Counted from the stretch's first letter, positions 1 through 9,220 are shown. The stretch: 64,000 nucleotides of DNA from Caballeronia sordidicola (GCF_000729995.1 NZ_JNFG01000018.1:62001-126000); one strand, 5' to 3'. Translations and numbers: made by a program. The notes: a model not told the origin generated them from the letters alone.

Positions 1-798
1 ATCAACAGCATGGTCGCACAAGGGATCAACGTCCTCATCATGCTCCCGGATTTTGGCGCCGTACAACTCCCGGCCATGCGATCGGCCATGAAAGCAGGCG
101 TACAGGTTGTACCGTATTCGGCACAGATAGCAGGCGTTCCCGGGCGCGACTATGTGGTCAACGTTGTCGGAGACTCGAAGCAGATCGGCATCCTTTGGGC
201 CGACTGGCTGGGAGCCAATGTCAAGAAAGGCAACGTGGTGTTCATGGGTGGATCGCCTGGCGCCGCGCCGTCGCAAAATTTCATGGACGGCCTGCGGGCA
301 GGTCTCCAGAAATACCCCAATCTGAAGCTCCTGAACGATCAGTTTGTGGTGACGAACTGGAATCCGGTGGATGCGCAAAAGGCGGCGGCAGGCCTCATTG
401 CGCAGTACCCGCAGATTAACGCCATTGTTACGGATTACGGAGTAACTGCGCTCGCAGCAGCGAAAGCGTTCGAACAGGCACATCTTCCCGTGCCGGCCAT
501 CGTCACAATCGCAAGCGACAACGAGCTGAACTGTCATTACCTGTCGTCCAGGAAGTCGGGAGCCGCCTTTCCCTACTACACGCTCGACGGCACGACGACC
601 TATGTTCGCTTTGCGGTGCGGCAAGGAGTAGCGGCCTATCAGGGCACGAAAGACAACGAGTCGCCTGCAGTCCTTCCTTTCGCATACGCCGACAGCGCCC
701 GTGGCCTCGATCCCAAGTGCGACCCAGGCGCGCCGCCTGATGCCGACCTGTCCTCAGCGCTCCCCCCAGAAAAGCTCAAGGCAGTGTTTGAGCAGTAA
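1..798 (+). CDS. Sugar ABC transporter substrate-binding protein (5' truncated by window)
   Basis: The reading frame is open from the first base, so the N-terminus and signal peptide lie outside the window. The visible 265 residues have the type I periplasmic binding protein pattern of the ribose/rhizopine family: an alternating alpha/beta fold, a late segment with an Ala-rich helix after DYGVTAL, and an IASDNE motif where family members contact the ligand. It would bind a small sugar or polyol in the periplasm and hand it to the membrane components. The next gene starts 17 bases downstream and encodes the matching ATPase-permease, so this is the first visible gene of an import operon. The substrate cannot be read from the sequence. 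Confidence 0.88.
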   Translation: MNSMVAQGINVLIMLPDFGAVQLPAMRSAMKAGVQVVPYSAQIAGVPGRDYVVNVVGDSKQIGILWADWLGANVKKGNVVFMGGSPGAAPSQNFMDGLRAGLQKYPNLKLLNDQFVVTNWNPVDAQKAAAGLIAQYPQINAIVTDYGVTALAAAKAFEQAHLPVPAIVTIASDNELNCHYLSSRKSGAAFPYYTLDGTTTYVRFAVRQGVAAYQGTKDNESPAVLPFAYADSARGLDPKCDPGAPPDADLSSALPPEKLKAVFEQ

Positions 799-814
799 TA
801 GCTCGAGATAAATC

Positions 815-3292
815 ATGAACGACCAGAACACATTGCTTCAGATTGACGGCGTCACCAAAATCTTCCCCGGTGTGCGCGCGCTCGATAACGTCACGTTCTC
901 AGTGCTCGCTGGAGAGGTACATGGTCTCGTCGGCGAGAACGGCGCCGGCAAGTCCACGCTCATGGCTGTCGCGTCCGGCTCGCTCGTCCCCGAGAACGGG
1001 CGCGTCGTTATCAATGGCGTAGAAACCAGGGGCGACACCGACGAGGCGCGGCGGCTCGGGTTGGCGATCGTGCGGCAGGAGCCGGCTCTCATGCCCGATT
1101 TGACCGTCGCAGAGAATCTTTACCTCGGTGTACCTGAGGCGCAGCGTCCGTCTCTCTTGCGAACAAGCGAATGGGCATACCAACTCCTTCGGCAGTGGAA
1201 TGACGACGTCGCGATTGACGCGAGCGAGCGCGTTTTGAGCTTGAACCCTGAACAACGCTTCATTGTCGAGATCGTAAAAGCGCTCGCCGCCAAACCCAAG
1301 GTGCTGGTCCTCGATGAACCGACCGAACATCTGCTGACCGAGGACGTCGAGCGTCTCTTTGAACGCATTCGTAAAGTGACGGCATCTGGTTGCGCAGTCG
1401 TCTATATCTCGCACCGCATTCGCGAGGTACAAAAAATTGCCAATCGTCTTACCGTGCTCCGCGATGGACAAGGACAAGGGACCTACGACGCGGCCGGCCT
1501 CAGTGAGCAGCAGATTGTCGAACTCATCGTCGGTGGGGCGCTGGACCGGGACTTCCCCGCCAAAGCTGGAAATAGCCGCGCCGGCATGGTCGTCGATGTG
1601 GTGTCGCTACGCGGTGCAGGTTTCACCGATGTATCGCTTCAGGTCCGCGAGGGTGAAATCGTGGGCCTCGCCGGCATAGACGGCAATGGACAACGCGAGT
1701 TCATGCGCGCCCTTGCTGGTCTGGCTCGAAGCCGCGGTAGCGTCAACGTGAACGGGAAGCCGGCAAGACTTCGGAATTCCCAGGCTGCCGCCGCTTCAGG
1801 TATTCGTTGCCTCCCTGGTGACAGGCACAGGGAAGGCATCTTCGGTGACCTGTCTGTGCGCGAGAACTTCTCGATCCGCAGTCTTCCGTTCGACTCCGTC
1901 AAAGGCTGGATCAGCCAGCGAAGTGAAGCCAGGCGCACCAAACTGGCAATTGAAGGTTTCGCAGTCAAGACGCCGTCCGTTGAGACACCCATCCGCTCCC
2001 TGTCGGGAGGCAATCAGCAAAAGCTCGTCCTGGCGAGCGTCCTCGCTAGCAAACCCGAGGTGCTCCTCGTCGATGAACCGACGCAAGGCGTCGACGTTGG
2101 AGCCCGGATGGAAATTTACAAGGTGCTTCGTCAGGCTGCTGCAACCGGCACCGCTGTCATCGTCGTCTCCTCGGACGCGATGGAAGTGGCGGGTCTGTGC
2201 GACCGGGTGTTGATTTTCTCTCGCGGGCACATCGTCAAGGAACTGCGCGACTCGGCCGTCAGCGAGAACAACATCACGTCGGCGGTGCTTACCGCAACCA
2301 CCGAGCGTGAGAGGGGTTCGGCCAGCATTGCCGGATTCTGGAAGTGGGCTTCCGGAGACTGGGCTCCTCTTGTCATGCTTGCGCTGGCAGTCTGCGCTCT
2401 CGGTATGTACGCAACGCATGTCAACGAAACCTATCTGTCCACGCGAAACCTGAGTGGGATGCTGGCACTGGTGGCGACGCTGGCCATCGTCGCATATGGG
2501 CAGCAGGCGCTGATGCTGGTCGGAGGTATCGACCTGTCTGTCGGCCCTCTCATGGGCTTAATGGTCGTTATACAGTCCTTCTTCCTGAACGATGGAGCCA
2601 CCTTGGGGCATCAACTGTCGGGATGGGTCATTGTGTTTCTGGTCGCTGTAGCAGTCGGGCTGGTGAACTGGGTGCTGGTTGGCCCCTTCCGGCTGCATCC
2701 AATGGTTGCAACGCTGGCGACCTACATGGCTTTGCAGGCGGTTTCCCTTCTGTTACGGCCCGTTCCGGGCGGACTGATCGCTGATTCCGTGGTTGAGACA
2801 ATTGGTGCGCAGGCCGGATTCATACCGGTTATCGCCATTGTTGCGGTCATTCTCGCCGTCACGCTTGAGTTTGCCCTATTCAAGACCCGGCTTGGTCTCG
2901 TGTTTCGCGGCGTGGGCTCACGGATCGAAGCTGCTCGTATGGCGGGCGTACGCTCACATCTCACGCTGCTGACAGCGTATGTGGGCTGCTCGCTCCTCGC
3001 CGGCATAGCCGCCGTGCCGATGATGGCGCAGGTAGGGTCAGGCGACCCGAGTGCAGGCATCAACTACACGCTGGCCAGCATCGCGGCCGTCGTCATCGGC
3101 GGGGCAAGCCTGTTCGGCGGACGCGGTTCCTTTGTCGGCTCCCTGCTTGGCGCCCTTCTAATCATCCAGGTCAATGTGGTCACGTCCTTTCTGGATATTG
3201 GCGATTCGTGGCAGTCCTATCTGTTGGGCGGGATGATCCTTGCGTCTGTCGCCCTTTATTCCAAGAGCCGCGATATGGCGGTGGCAAAATGA
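815..3292 (+). CDS. Sugar ABC transporter ATPase-permease fusion (RbsA-RbsC type)
   Basis: A single 825-residue chain joins the two parts that are usually separate in ribose-type importers. Residues 1 to about 500 are two tandem nucleotide-binding domains. The first has a good Walker A (GENGAGKST) and Walker B (LVLDEPTE) but a poor signature (LNPEQ instead of LSGGQ). The second has a degenerate Walker A (GIDGNGQRE) but an intact LSGGNQQ signature and LLVDEPTQG, the usual asymmetry of this family. From about residue 515 a hydrophobic permease of the BPD_transp_2 family follows. No stop or frameshift separates the halves. The stop codon overlaps the start of the next permease as ATGA (3289-3292), so translation is probably coupled. 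Confidence 0.9.
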   Translation: MNDQNTLLQIDGVTKIFPGVRALDNVTFSVLAGEVHGLVGENGAGKSTLMAVASGSLVPENGRVVINGVETRGDTDEARRLGLAIVRQEPALMPDLTVAENLYLGVPEAQRPSLLRTSEWAYQLLRQWNDDVAIDASERVLSLNPEQRFIVEIVKALAAKPKVLVLDEPTEHLLTEDVERLFERIRKVTASGCAVVYISHRIREVQKIANRLTVLRDGQGQGTYDAAGLSEQQIVELIVGGALDRDFPAKAGNSRAGMVVDVVSLRGAGFTDVSLQVREGEIVGLAGIDGNGQREFMRALAGLARSRGSVNVNGKPARLRNSQAAAASGIRCLPGDRHREGIFGDLSVRENFSIRSLPFDSVKGWISQRSEARRTKLAIEGFAVKTPSVETPIRSLSGGNQQKLVLASVLASKPEVLLVDEPTQGVDVGARMEIYKVLRQAAATGTAVIVVSSDAMEVAGLCDRVLIFSRGHIVKELRDSAVSENNITSAVLTATTERERGSASIAGFWKWASGDWAPLVMLALAVCALGMYATHVNETYLSTRNLSGMLALVATLAIVAYGQQALMLVGGIDLSVGPLMGLMVVIQSFFLNDGATLGHQLSGWVIVFLVAVAVGLVNWVLVGPFRLHPMVATLATYMALQAVSLLLRPVPGGLIADSVVETIGAQAGFIPVIAIVAVILAVTLEFALFKTRLGLVFRGVGSRIEAARMAGVRSHLTLLTAYVGCSLLAGIAAVPMMAQVGSGDPSAGINYTLASIAAVVIGGASLFGGRGSFVGSLLGALLIIQVNVVTSFLDIGDSWQSYLLGGMILASVALYSKSRDMAVAK

Positions 3293-4311
3293 GAAAGTTC
3301 ATGAGCAATCACGCAGATGCGGTACCGGATATCTTGCGGTCGTCGTCCGCGAGTTCGAGGTTGGTTCGGGTTCCAGCGTTCAGTGAATTCTGGTGGATCT
3401 GGGTCGGATTAATACTTCTCTTCTCCGTCAGCTTCGTGGTCGCGCCCGGCACCATGACCCGGGGTTCGATTCTGGCCATGCTTCCGTTCGCAGGCATCCT
3501 CGCCATTGTCGCAACCGGACAGACCCTGGTCATCCAGCAACGCGGGCTCGACATGTCAGCAATTGGCATGGTCTCGCTTGCCGGGGTAGTGATGGCCCGC
3601 AGCGGCTTTGGTCTTGATTCCATCGTCCTCGCAGTGGTTTTAACTGTGTGCGTGGGCGCGATTGTTGGAATCATCAATGGAACATTGGTCTCGCAGTTTG
3701 CGATAACACCATTGGTTGCAACGTTGGCAGTCAACGCGCTGCTCATTGGCGCCGTGCGCTCATTGACCGGCGCTGTTCCCGTCAACGTCCCGACCGTCAT
3801 GCAGACCATCTCGCACGCCCAGTTCATCGGTTTACCCGCCAATGTACTGTTCGCCTTCGCGTTCGTGGTAACGGCGTGGTTCATCACCCGAAAAACTGCG
3901 ATCGGGCGCCGGTTTGTCGCTGTCGGTGTAAATCCGCGCGCGGCAGAAGCCGCCGGGGTGAGGGTCTTGCAGTACAAGATTGGTGCTTACGTCGCGTCTG
4001 CGGTGTGCTTCTCTGCCGCCGGAATGCTCCTGGCCGGATTCATTGGTAGCGCGTCGCAGACGTCGGGCAACGACTATCTGCTTCCCGCCATTGCGGCTGT
4101 AGTTGTCGGCGGCACACCGTTCACTGGCGGGAAAGGCAGTGTTATCGCCAGCGCGGTCGCGGCGCTGTTCATGGCGCAGTTGAGCCAACTCGTGCTGGCG
4201 CTTGGTGCGGGGCCAGCAGTTCAACTGCTGGTACAAGCGTGCGCGATTCTGCTGGCAACCACCGTTCGCCATCTACCCGCAGCAATAAGAGCGTTTCGTA
4301 AAAGCGCGTAG
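3289..4311 (+). CDS. Sugar ABC transporter permease (RbsC family)
   Basis: A 340-residue, strongly hydrophobic inner-membrane protein of the ribose/xylose permease family, with the conserved IQQRGLDMSAIG segment and the loop AVVVGGTPFTGGKGS near the C-terminus. The frame is open further upstream, but the ATG at 3289 overlaps the previous stop codon (ATGA) and is the natural start; an ATG at 3301 is the alternative. With the permease half of the upstream fusion protein it would form an unlike pair of membrane subunits. It is the last gene of the importer before the porin. Confidence 0.87.
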   Translation: MRKFMSNHADAVPDILRSSSASSRLVRVPAFSEFWWIWVGLILLFSVSFVVAPGTMTRGSILAMLPFAGILAIVATGQTLVIQQRGLDMSAIGMVSLAGVVMARSGFGLDSIVLAVVLTVCVGAIVGIINGTLVSQFAITPLVATLAVNALLIGAVRSLTGAVPVNVPTVMQTISHAQFIGLPANVLFAFAFVVTAWFITRKTAIGRRFVAVGVNPRAAEAAGVRVLQYKIGAYVASAVCFSAAGMLLAGFIGSASQTSGNDYLLPAIAAVVVGGTPFTGGKGSVIASAVAALFMAQLSQLVLALGAGPAVQLLVQACAILLATTVRHLPAAIRAFRKSA

Positions 4312-4480
4312 TGGATAGTAGTAGCTGAGGTCTGAGCCAATTTCTTCCGGGCATGTGTTGGTTTGACTCGAAAGACGAGCATTTCTGGCTGTGGATCTGA
4401 CTATGCAAGCCGCTTGCACCGACGCGACAAAGGTCGTCAAGCAATCCCCGGAGACTCATTTTCATCATAAGGATGACGAA

Positions 4481-5551
4481 ATGAAAAAGATCATTTATTG
4501 CGCATCGTTGTTGGCTTTCGGCGCCTGCAACTCTTACGCGCAGAGCACTGTGACCCTGTATGGACGCGTCGCGTCGGGTCTGGATTTTGTCACGAACGTC
4601 GCAACGCCAAACGGTCAGTCGAAAAACAACTACAGGTTCGGCAGCGACCAGTATGGGTACAGCTGGTTCGGCCTGACAGGCGATGAAGACCTCGGAGCGG
4701 GCGTGCACGCGGTCTTTAAACTCGAAAGCCTTTTTACTGCCGGAAATGGGCAGACTCCGCCTAACACGATCTTTACCCGCGATGCGTATGTGGGTTTGGC
4801 CGACGACAAATTCGGAAGTATCTGGTTCGGAGAGGCCATGAGCCTGACCGACGAAACCGGCTGGTACATTGACCCGTTAGGGGAGCAGGTAGGGATAGGC
4901 GTTGGCAACTTCGCCTTCGGGCGAGCATGGGGGCCGCGATCAAACGTCGTCACTTACAACTCACCCAAATGGTCCGGCTTCTCGTTCCGCGTGCAGGACG
5001 GATTCGGCAACGAGGCTGGAAACTTTCGCGGTGGACGTCAGTTCAGTGTAAGCGCTCAGTACACCCTCACCAGCTTCGCCGCGTACGGGGTTTACGAAGA
5101 AATCCACGACGCCAAGGGAAATTTTTCAGACCTGTATGCCGCGTCACGAGAATACATGGCCGGCGCCACATACACTTTGGGCGGACTCAAGTTCTACACA
5201 GGCTATCAGCAACTGGTCTCATCCGGACAGGATACGGTCGCCACTTCGTTCAATCCTTTCGCCGCCACACGCAGCCAGCAGGAGTGGATCGGCGCCTCGT
5301 ATCAGGCGACCCCTGCTCTCTCCGTCCAGGCCGCCTGGTATCACGGCAATGTGAATCATGGCGGCGGCACGGGAAATCTCGGCGCCATCGGCAGCACTTA
5401 CAACCTCTCAAAGCGGACATTCCTCTACTTGACCGTCGGAGCGATGTTCAACGGCAAGAATGCCGCGTTCCCGGTTGAGACGGCCGACTCTCAACCGCTG
5501 CCGGGCCACAACCAGCAAGGTGGCTACTTCGGCATCATGCATTACTTCTAA
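4481..5551 (+). CDS. Outer-membrane porin, Burkholderia general-porin type
   Basis: A 356-residue trimeric beta-barrel porin of the Gram-negative porin_4/OmpC-like family. The ATG at 4481 is preceded by AAGGATG and opens a clear signal peptide of about 20 residues ending SYAQ, followed by the typical mature start STVTLYGRVASGLDF. The chain ends in the aromatic HYF terminus used for outer-membrane assembly. An in-frame GTG/ATG upstream would add a non-signal extension, so 4481 is preferred. It follows the sugar importer by 169 bases and may provide outer-membrane entry for the same substrate, although general porins of this type are numerous and unspecific. Confidence 0.92.
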   Translation: MKKIIYCASLLAFGACNSYAQSTVTLYGRVASGLDFVTNVATPNGQSKNNYRFGSDQYGYSWFGLTGDEDLGAGVHAVFKLESLFTAGNGQTPPNTIFTRDAYVGLADDKFGSIWFGEAMSLTDETGWYIDPLGEQVGIGVGNFAFGRAWGPRSNVVTYNSPKWSGFSFRVQDGFGNEAGNFRGGRQFSVSAQYTLTSFAAYGVYEEIHDAKGNFSDLYAASREYMAGATYTLGGLKFYTGYQQLVSSGQDTVATSFNPFAATRSQQEWIGASYQATPALSVQAAWYHGNVNHGGGTGNLGAIGSTYNLSKRTFLYLTVGAMFNGKNAAFPVETADSQPLPGHNQQGGYFGIMHYF

Positions 5552-5560
5552 CCTGTGGCT

Positions 5561-5590
5561 TGATGGCGTACAGATACCCGTACGCCATCA
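5561..5590 (+). terminator. Hairpin after the porin gene
   Basis: A perfect 10-bp inverted repeat (TGATGGCGTA / TACGCCATCA) with a 10-base loop begins 9 bases after the porin stop codon. There is no long T run behind it, so it may stabilise the mRNA end rather than be a strong intrinsic terminator. Confidence 0.55.
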
Positions 5591-5764
5591 CCCAGAGTCG
5601 CGTTGAAACACCACCTTCCCGTAATCCGGACAAGCTTCGCGTCGCTGGGCTGTTATTCGTCCCTGGACGCAAGTACGCAAACGATCGTGTCTACCTGCGA
5701 GTCCTGCGCAACCTTGCGTCACGTCGGGTAAGACGGACATGGCCGCGCAACAGGTCGTTCGTAA

Positions 5765-6390
5765 CTATACCAACGGCGTAACCGTGTTTTCCACACCCAG
5801 CAGAGCCTTCCCATAAAGCTCGGCACCAATAGCAGGGAGGACAATCGCATGACGGGCCGCAGTGTTCGAATCACGCCACCAGCGCTGCATCGGACTCGCT
5901 TCGGCAAAGCTTCCAGCGCCGTGAGCAAAGATCAGCGTGTTCAAAGCGTCGGTGATGTCAGACGCTACAACACCGGTATCTGCCCGGACCCGCGCCCGTG
6001 TGATGTAGCTTGGCGACTCATTGGGGCGGGCCAGCTCATCGATCTCATCCGCAGCATGGAATACGCGCAAATGAGCGCTATCGATCTTCAGCGCAGCTTG
6101 CGCCACTTGCACCTGGAACACGGTCGAATCGGTTTGCCTGGTGAACGGGGTGTACGCAATTGCTCGTTGAGACGCCTTCTCGATCACGTACTTCCACGCC
6201 GCGCGGCCGATGCCCACGCCCCGTTCTCGTCGTGCTCTACGCACCCGGGAATCGCCCATTGAGCGTGCAGCGAACCCGATGAAAAGTACCACTTGCCCGA
6301 TATGACTAACCCACCCTCGACACGAAGTGGCGCCAGCGAGGCAAAGTGGATCGACAAGATCGACACAGAAGATGGGCAACGCTTCATGTC
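5765..6390 (-). pseudogene. Remnant of a flavin-dependent monooxygenase / acyl-CoA dehydrogenase type 2
   Basis: Two pieces of one protein are visible in different minus-strand frames. The upstream piece (about 6345-6217) reads like the middle beta-domain of acyl-CoA-dehydrogenase-fold flavin monooxygenases (EGGLVISGKWYFSSGS, then HAQWAIPGCVEHDENG). The downstream piece (about 6202-5765) is the C-terminal helical domain (AYTPFTRQTDSTVFQVQ, RARVRADTG, FAHGAGSFAEASPMQR, ARHAIVLPAIGAELYGKALLG). The N-terminal third and roughly 80-100 residues between the pieces are missing and the frame changes at the junction, so it cannot be functional. Intact relatives act as HpaB/DszC-like monooxygenases with reduced flavin. 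It lies directly downstream of the gentisate operon in the same orientation. Confidence 0.8.
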
Positions 6391-6515
6391 GTATCGGCTA
6401 CCTGCTTAGCTCGGCAGCGTCTCCGCAGCGTCTCGACCGCGACGGCGGTTCAAATTTCCGTTCGGCAGCGCGATGGATCCGCCACTACACCCGCTGCCTG
6501 GCACCCCGTCGCGCC

Positions 6516-7724
6516 TCAGATGACGCCCTTCAGGCAGTCCTCTGCGCGCCAGCCGTGCAGCCACTGCAGTGCGTCGTAGAACTGCTCCTGCGTGCGGCCG
6601 ATCCAAAGCGAATTCCGAACTTGTCGCTCGACGCCCTTTGCGTGATAGATACGGCCCATCTCACGAGCCGAATACAGCACGCGCGCCGTGCGCGGAATAC
6701 GTGCGCTCTCGTACAGTTTGAACGCGGCTTCGAAATCGCCATCCGTCGCAGCGACGGCGGCGCCAAGCGTGACGGCATCTTCGAGCGCCTGGCAGGCGCC
6801 TTGCGCCAGGTATTGCGTCATCGGATGCGCGGCGTCACCGAGCACCGTCGCACGTCCATAGCTCCAGCGCTCAACGGGATCCCGGTCCGCCGTGGCCCAA
6901 CGTTTCCAAGAAGTCGGCCTGTCGAGCATCTGATGCGGCAGCGGATGAATGCCTTCGAAGTAGGACAGCACTTCCTGCTTGCTGCCCTCGCGCACGCCCC
7001 ACTCCTCCTTTTCGCGGCTGTGGAACGTAACGACCAGGTTATATTGGCGGCCGCCGCGCAGCGGATAGTGCACGAGGTGGCAATGCGGGCCGGCCCACAC
7101 CACAGGCGCATTGATCTGCAGGTCCTCCGGCATGTTTTCGACGTCAACGACGGCGCGATACACCACATGCCCTGTCACTCGATGTTCGTCGCCGATCAAT
7201 GCCTTGCGTATTGCCGACTTCACGCCGTCGCAGCCGATCACGGCATCCGCGTGGTATCGCTCGCCGTTCTGATCGATGACAGTCACGCCGTCGGCATTCT
7301 GGTCGAGTTCGCAGACCTGCGTGTTGGTGCGAAACTGGATCAACGGATGATCCTTCACCGCTTCGAGAATGGACAGGTGAATGTCGGCACGATGAATCAC
7401 CGCATACGGATTGCCAAAGCGCGCACGATATGGGGCGCCGACGTCGATCCGCATCACTTCCCTTGCGTCGAGCGCGTCCATCAATTTCAGGTAGTCCGTG
7501 AATACGGCTCGGCTGCGTGCTGCCTCACCGACGCCTAGCGCATCGAGTGCGTTAAACGCGTTTGCGGCCAACTGGATTCCTGCGCCGATTTCCTGGATCT
7601 CAGGGGCCTGTTCGAGCAGTTGCACGCGAATGCCTTGACGCGCGAGCGCCAGCGCGGTGGCCAGGCCGCCAATGCCGCCGCCGATCACAAGCACGCGCCG
7701 GCCTTTGTTGTTTGTCTCACTCAT
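6516..7724 (-). CDS. FAD-dependent 3-hydroxybenzoate 6-monooxygenase-like
   Basis: A 402-residue class A flavoprotein monooxygenase. It has the N-terminal GGGIGG dinucleotide-binding motif (residues 15-20), the CDG motif in AVIGCDGVKSAI and the GD motif in VLGDAAHPM, in the order typical of salicylate hydroxylase-type enzymes. The ATG at 7724 has a GGAGACAG ribosome site; a longer reading only adds the leader hairpin. It is the last gene of an operon whose other members are gentisate dioxygenase, fumarylpyruvate hydrolase and maleylpyruvate isomerase, so hydroxylation of 3-hydroxybenzoate to gentisate with NADH and O2 is the best assignment. Salicylate 5-hydroxylation by this single-component family is less likely. 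Confidence 0.88.
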   Translation of the reverse strand: MSETNNKGRRVLVIGGGIGGLATALALARQGIRVQLLEQAPEIQEIGAGIQLAANAFNALDALGVGEAARSRAVFTDYLKLMDALDAREVMRIDVGAPYRARFGNPYAVIHRADIHLSILEAVKDHPLIQFRTNTQVCELDQNADGVTVIDQNGERYHADAVIGCDGVKSAIRKALIGDEHRVTGHVVYRAVVDVENMPEDLQINAPVVWAGPHCHLVHYPLRGGRQYNLVVTFHSREKEEWGVREGSKQEVLSYFEGIHPLPHQMLDRPTSWKRWATADRDPVERWSYGRATVLGDAAHPMTQYLAQGACQALEDAVTLGAAVAATDGDFEAAFKLYESARIPRTARVLYSAREMGRIYHAKGVERQVRNSLWIGRTQEQFYDALQWLHGWRAEDCLKGVI

Positions 7725-7741
7725 GTCTGTCTCCAATGTCC

Positions 7742-7804
7742 TGTCGACCAGAGTTGGCGCTTTAGCGCTTACTCCGGCCCCATAGCGCCTTACTCGGGTC
7801 CCAT
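7742..7804 (-). promoter_or_regulatory. 5' leader hairpin with two MGPE-stop mini-ORFs, upstream of the hydroxylase
   Basis: On the minus strand, between the maleylpyruvate isomerase stop and the hydroxylase start, lies a hairpin whose arms are GGCCGGAGT (7779-7771) and ACTCTGGTC (7754-7746), paired with two G-U wobbles. Two tandem mini-ORFs, ATGGGACCCGAGTAA (7804-7790) and ATGGGGCCGGAGTAA (7783-7769), both read Met-Gly-Pro-Glu-stop. A 33-base stretch (7742-7774) is identical to one at 10321-10353 in front of gentisate dioxygenase. The hairpin ends about 20 bases before the start codon, a position suited to control of translation. Confidence 0.6.
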
Positions 7805-7808
7805 GCAA

Positions 7809-8450
7809 TCAACCGATGTAATCGGGCTGCCGCTGCGGCTGCGCGGCGTCGAATGCCGCGTGTTTCGACGCGTGTTCATATACGGCCAGACTGCGCGGAT
7901 AGGCACTCAGATCGCAGTCCATGCGCAGCGCGTTAGCGATCTGTGGCACAAGGCACAGATCGGCGAGCGTCAGTTGCGCGCCAAAGCACCACGGACCCGC
8001 GCTGCTGCGGTCGAGCAGGCGCTCTACGGCTGCCATACCCTCCGCGATCCAGTGCCGATACCACGCGCTCTTCTGCTGCGGCGTGACCTTGAGTTCGGTC
8101 TCCAGATATCGCAACACCCGCAGGTTATTAACCGGATGAATGTCGCAAGAAATCAGCGAAGCAAATTCGAGCACGCGCGTGCGCAATACCGGTTCGAGCG
8201 GAATCAGGCGTGGCTCCGGGTACTTCTGGTCAAGGTAATCGATGATCGCAAGCGACTGGCCGAGTTTGAAATCGCCATCGACCAGTGCAGGCACCGACGC
8301 TGACGGATTCACGTTCGCCACATAGTCCGCTGCGCGATGTTCACCGACGCGAATGTTGACGGGCAGCGTCTCATACGCGAGTCCCTTGAGCGCGAGCGCA
8401 ATGCGTACGCGGTACGACGTCGAGCTGTTGAAGAAGCTATGGAGTTGCAC
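7809..8450 (-). CDS. Maleylpyruvate isomerase, glutathione S-transferase zeta family
   Basis: A 213-residue GST-fold protein. Near its N-terminus it has the zeta-class signature SSTSYRVRIAL, in which the serine activates glutathione; SASVPALVDG and the Q-S-AIIDYL segment that bind glutathione follow, and the C-terminal half is all-helical. It would isomerise maleylpyruvate to fumarylpyruvate using glutathione as cofactor, the third step after gentisate ring cleavage. I place the start at a GTG (8450) because GGAGG lies 6 bases before it; the ATG 18 bases upstream has no site of its own. A maleylacetoacetate isomerase of homogentisate catabolism is the close alternative, but the neighbours decide for maleylpyruvate. 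Confidence 0.9.
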   Translation of the reverse strand: MQLHSFFNSSTSYRVRIALALKGLAYETLPVNIRVGEHRAADYVANVNPSASVPALVDGDFKLGQSLAIIDYLDQKYPEPRLIPLEPVLRTRVLEFASLISCDIHPVNNLRVLRYLETELKVTPQQKSAWYRHWIAEGMAAVERLLDRSSAGPWCFGAQLTLADLCLVPQIANALRMDCDLSAYPRSLAVYEHASKHAAFDAAQPQRQPDYIG

Positions 8451-8488
8451 GAGTGGACCTCCGATCAAAGCAGGTTACGTATTTCATG

Positions 8489-9187
8489 TCAGCCCACCCG
8501 CACCGTTACTTCGCCAAGACGCTCGACGCCGACCTTCATCGTGTCGCCCTTCTTCACCGCTCCAACGCCTTCCGGCGTGCCCGTGAAAATCACGTCGCCC
8601 GCTTCAAGGCGGAAGAACTTCGACAGATACGCAACCGTCTCCGCGACCGACCAGATCAGATGCGACACGTCGCTCTTCTGTTTGGTCTCGTCGTTGACCG
8701 TCAGCCACAGGCCGGCGCTCTCGAAGTGACCAACCTCGCTTGCCGGATGAATCGGCCCAATTGGTGCCGAGTAGTCAAACGCCTTGCCGATCTCCCAGGG
8801 ACGGCCCATCTCACGCATCTTCATCTGCAGATCGCGGCGCGTCATGTCCAGGCCGACGGCGTAGCCCCATACGTGATCGAGCGCCCGTTCGAGCGGGATA
8901 TCCGAGCCGCCCTTGCCAATCACAGCGACTAGCTCCGCTTCATAGTGGTAGTTCGTCGTCTGCGACGGATAAGCCAGTTCAAGCGTTTCGCCGTAGGCGA
9001 CGGGCACAACAGCATCGGCCGGCTTGCAGAAAAAGAACGGCGGCTCGCGATCGGGATCGAAGCCCATTTCGCGCGCATGCGCCGCGTAGTTGCGCCCCAC
9101 ACAATAGACGCGACGCACCGCGAATTGAGCGTCGCTGCCGGCGACGGGAACAGCGATGGGCGCTTCGGGCGGGAAAACAAATGCCAT
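8489..9187 (-). CDS. Fumarylpyruvate hydrolase (FAH family)
   Basis: A 232-residue member of the fumarylacetoacetate hydrolase family. It shows RRVYCVGRNYAAHA, the metal-site segment HYEAELVAVIGK with two acidic ligands, the later GLDMTRRDLQ aspartate, and the C-terminal FTGTPEGVGAV loop. The length fits the short NagK-type enzymes rather than the longer eukaryote-like FAH. It would split fumarylpyruvate to fumarate and pyruvate with a divalent metal, finishing the gentisate route. It lies between gentisate dioxygenase and the isomerase on the same strand, 38 bases before the isomerase start. Confidence 0.92.
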   Translation of the reverse strand: MAFVFPPEAPIAVPVAGSDAQFAVRRVYCVGRNYAAHAREMGFDPDREPPFFFCKPADAVVPVAYGETLELAYPSQTTNYHYEAELVAVIGKGGSDIPLERALDHVWGYAVGLDMTRRDLQMKMREMGRPWEIGKAFDYSAPIGPIHPASEVGHFESAGLWLTVNDETKQKSDVSHLIWSVAETVAYLSKFFRLEAGDVIFTGTPEGVGAVKKGDTMKVGVERLGEVTVRVG

Positions 9188-9220
9188 GATGAGTTCGACT
9201 CGATAGATAAGGGATTAATC

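Noticed and set aside
6327..7538. 403-codon plus-strand frame opposite the 3-hydroxybenzoate hydroxylase
   Set aside because: The minus strand carries all flavoprotein monooxygenase motifs in order; the plus frame is a shadow.
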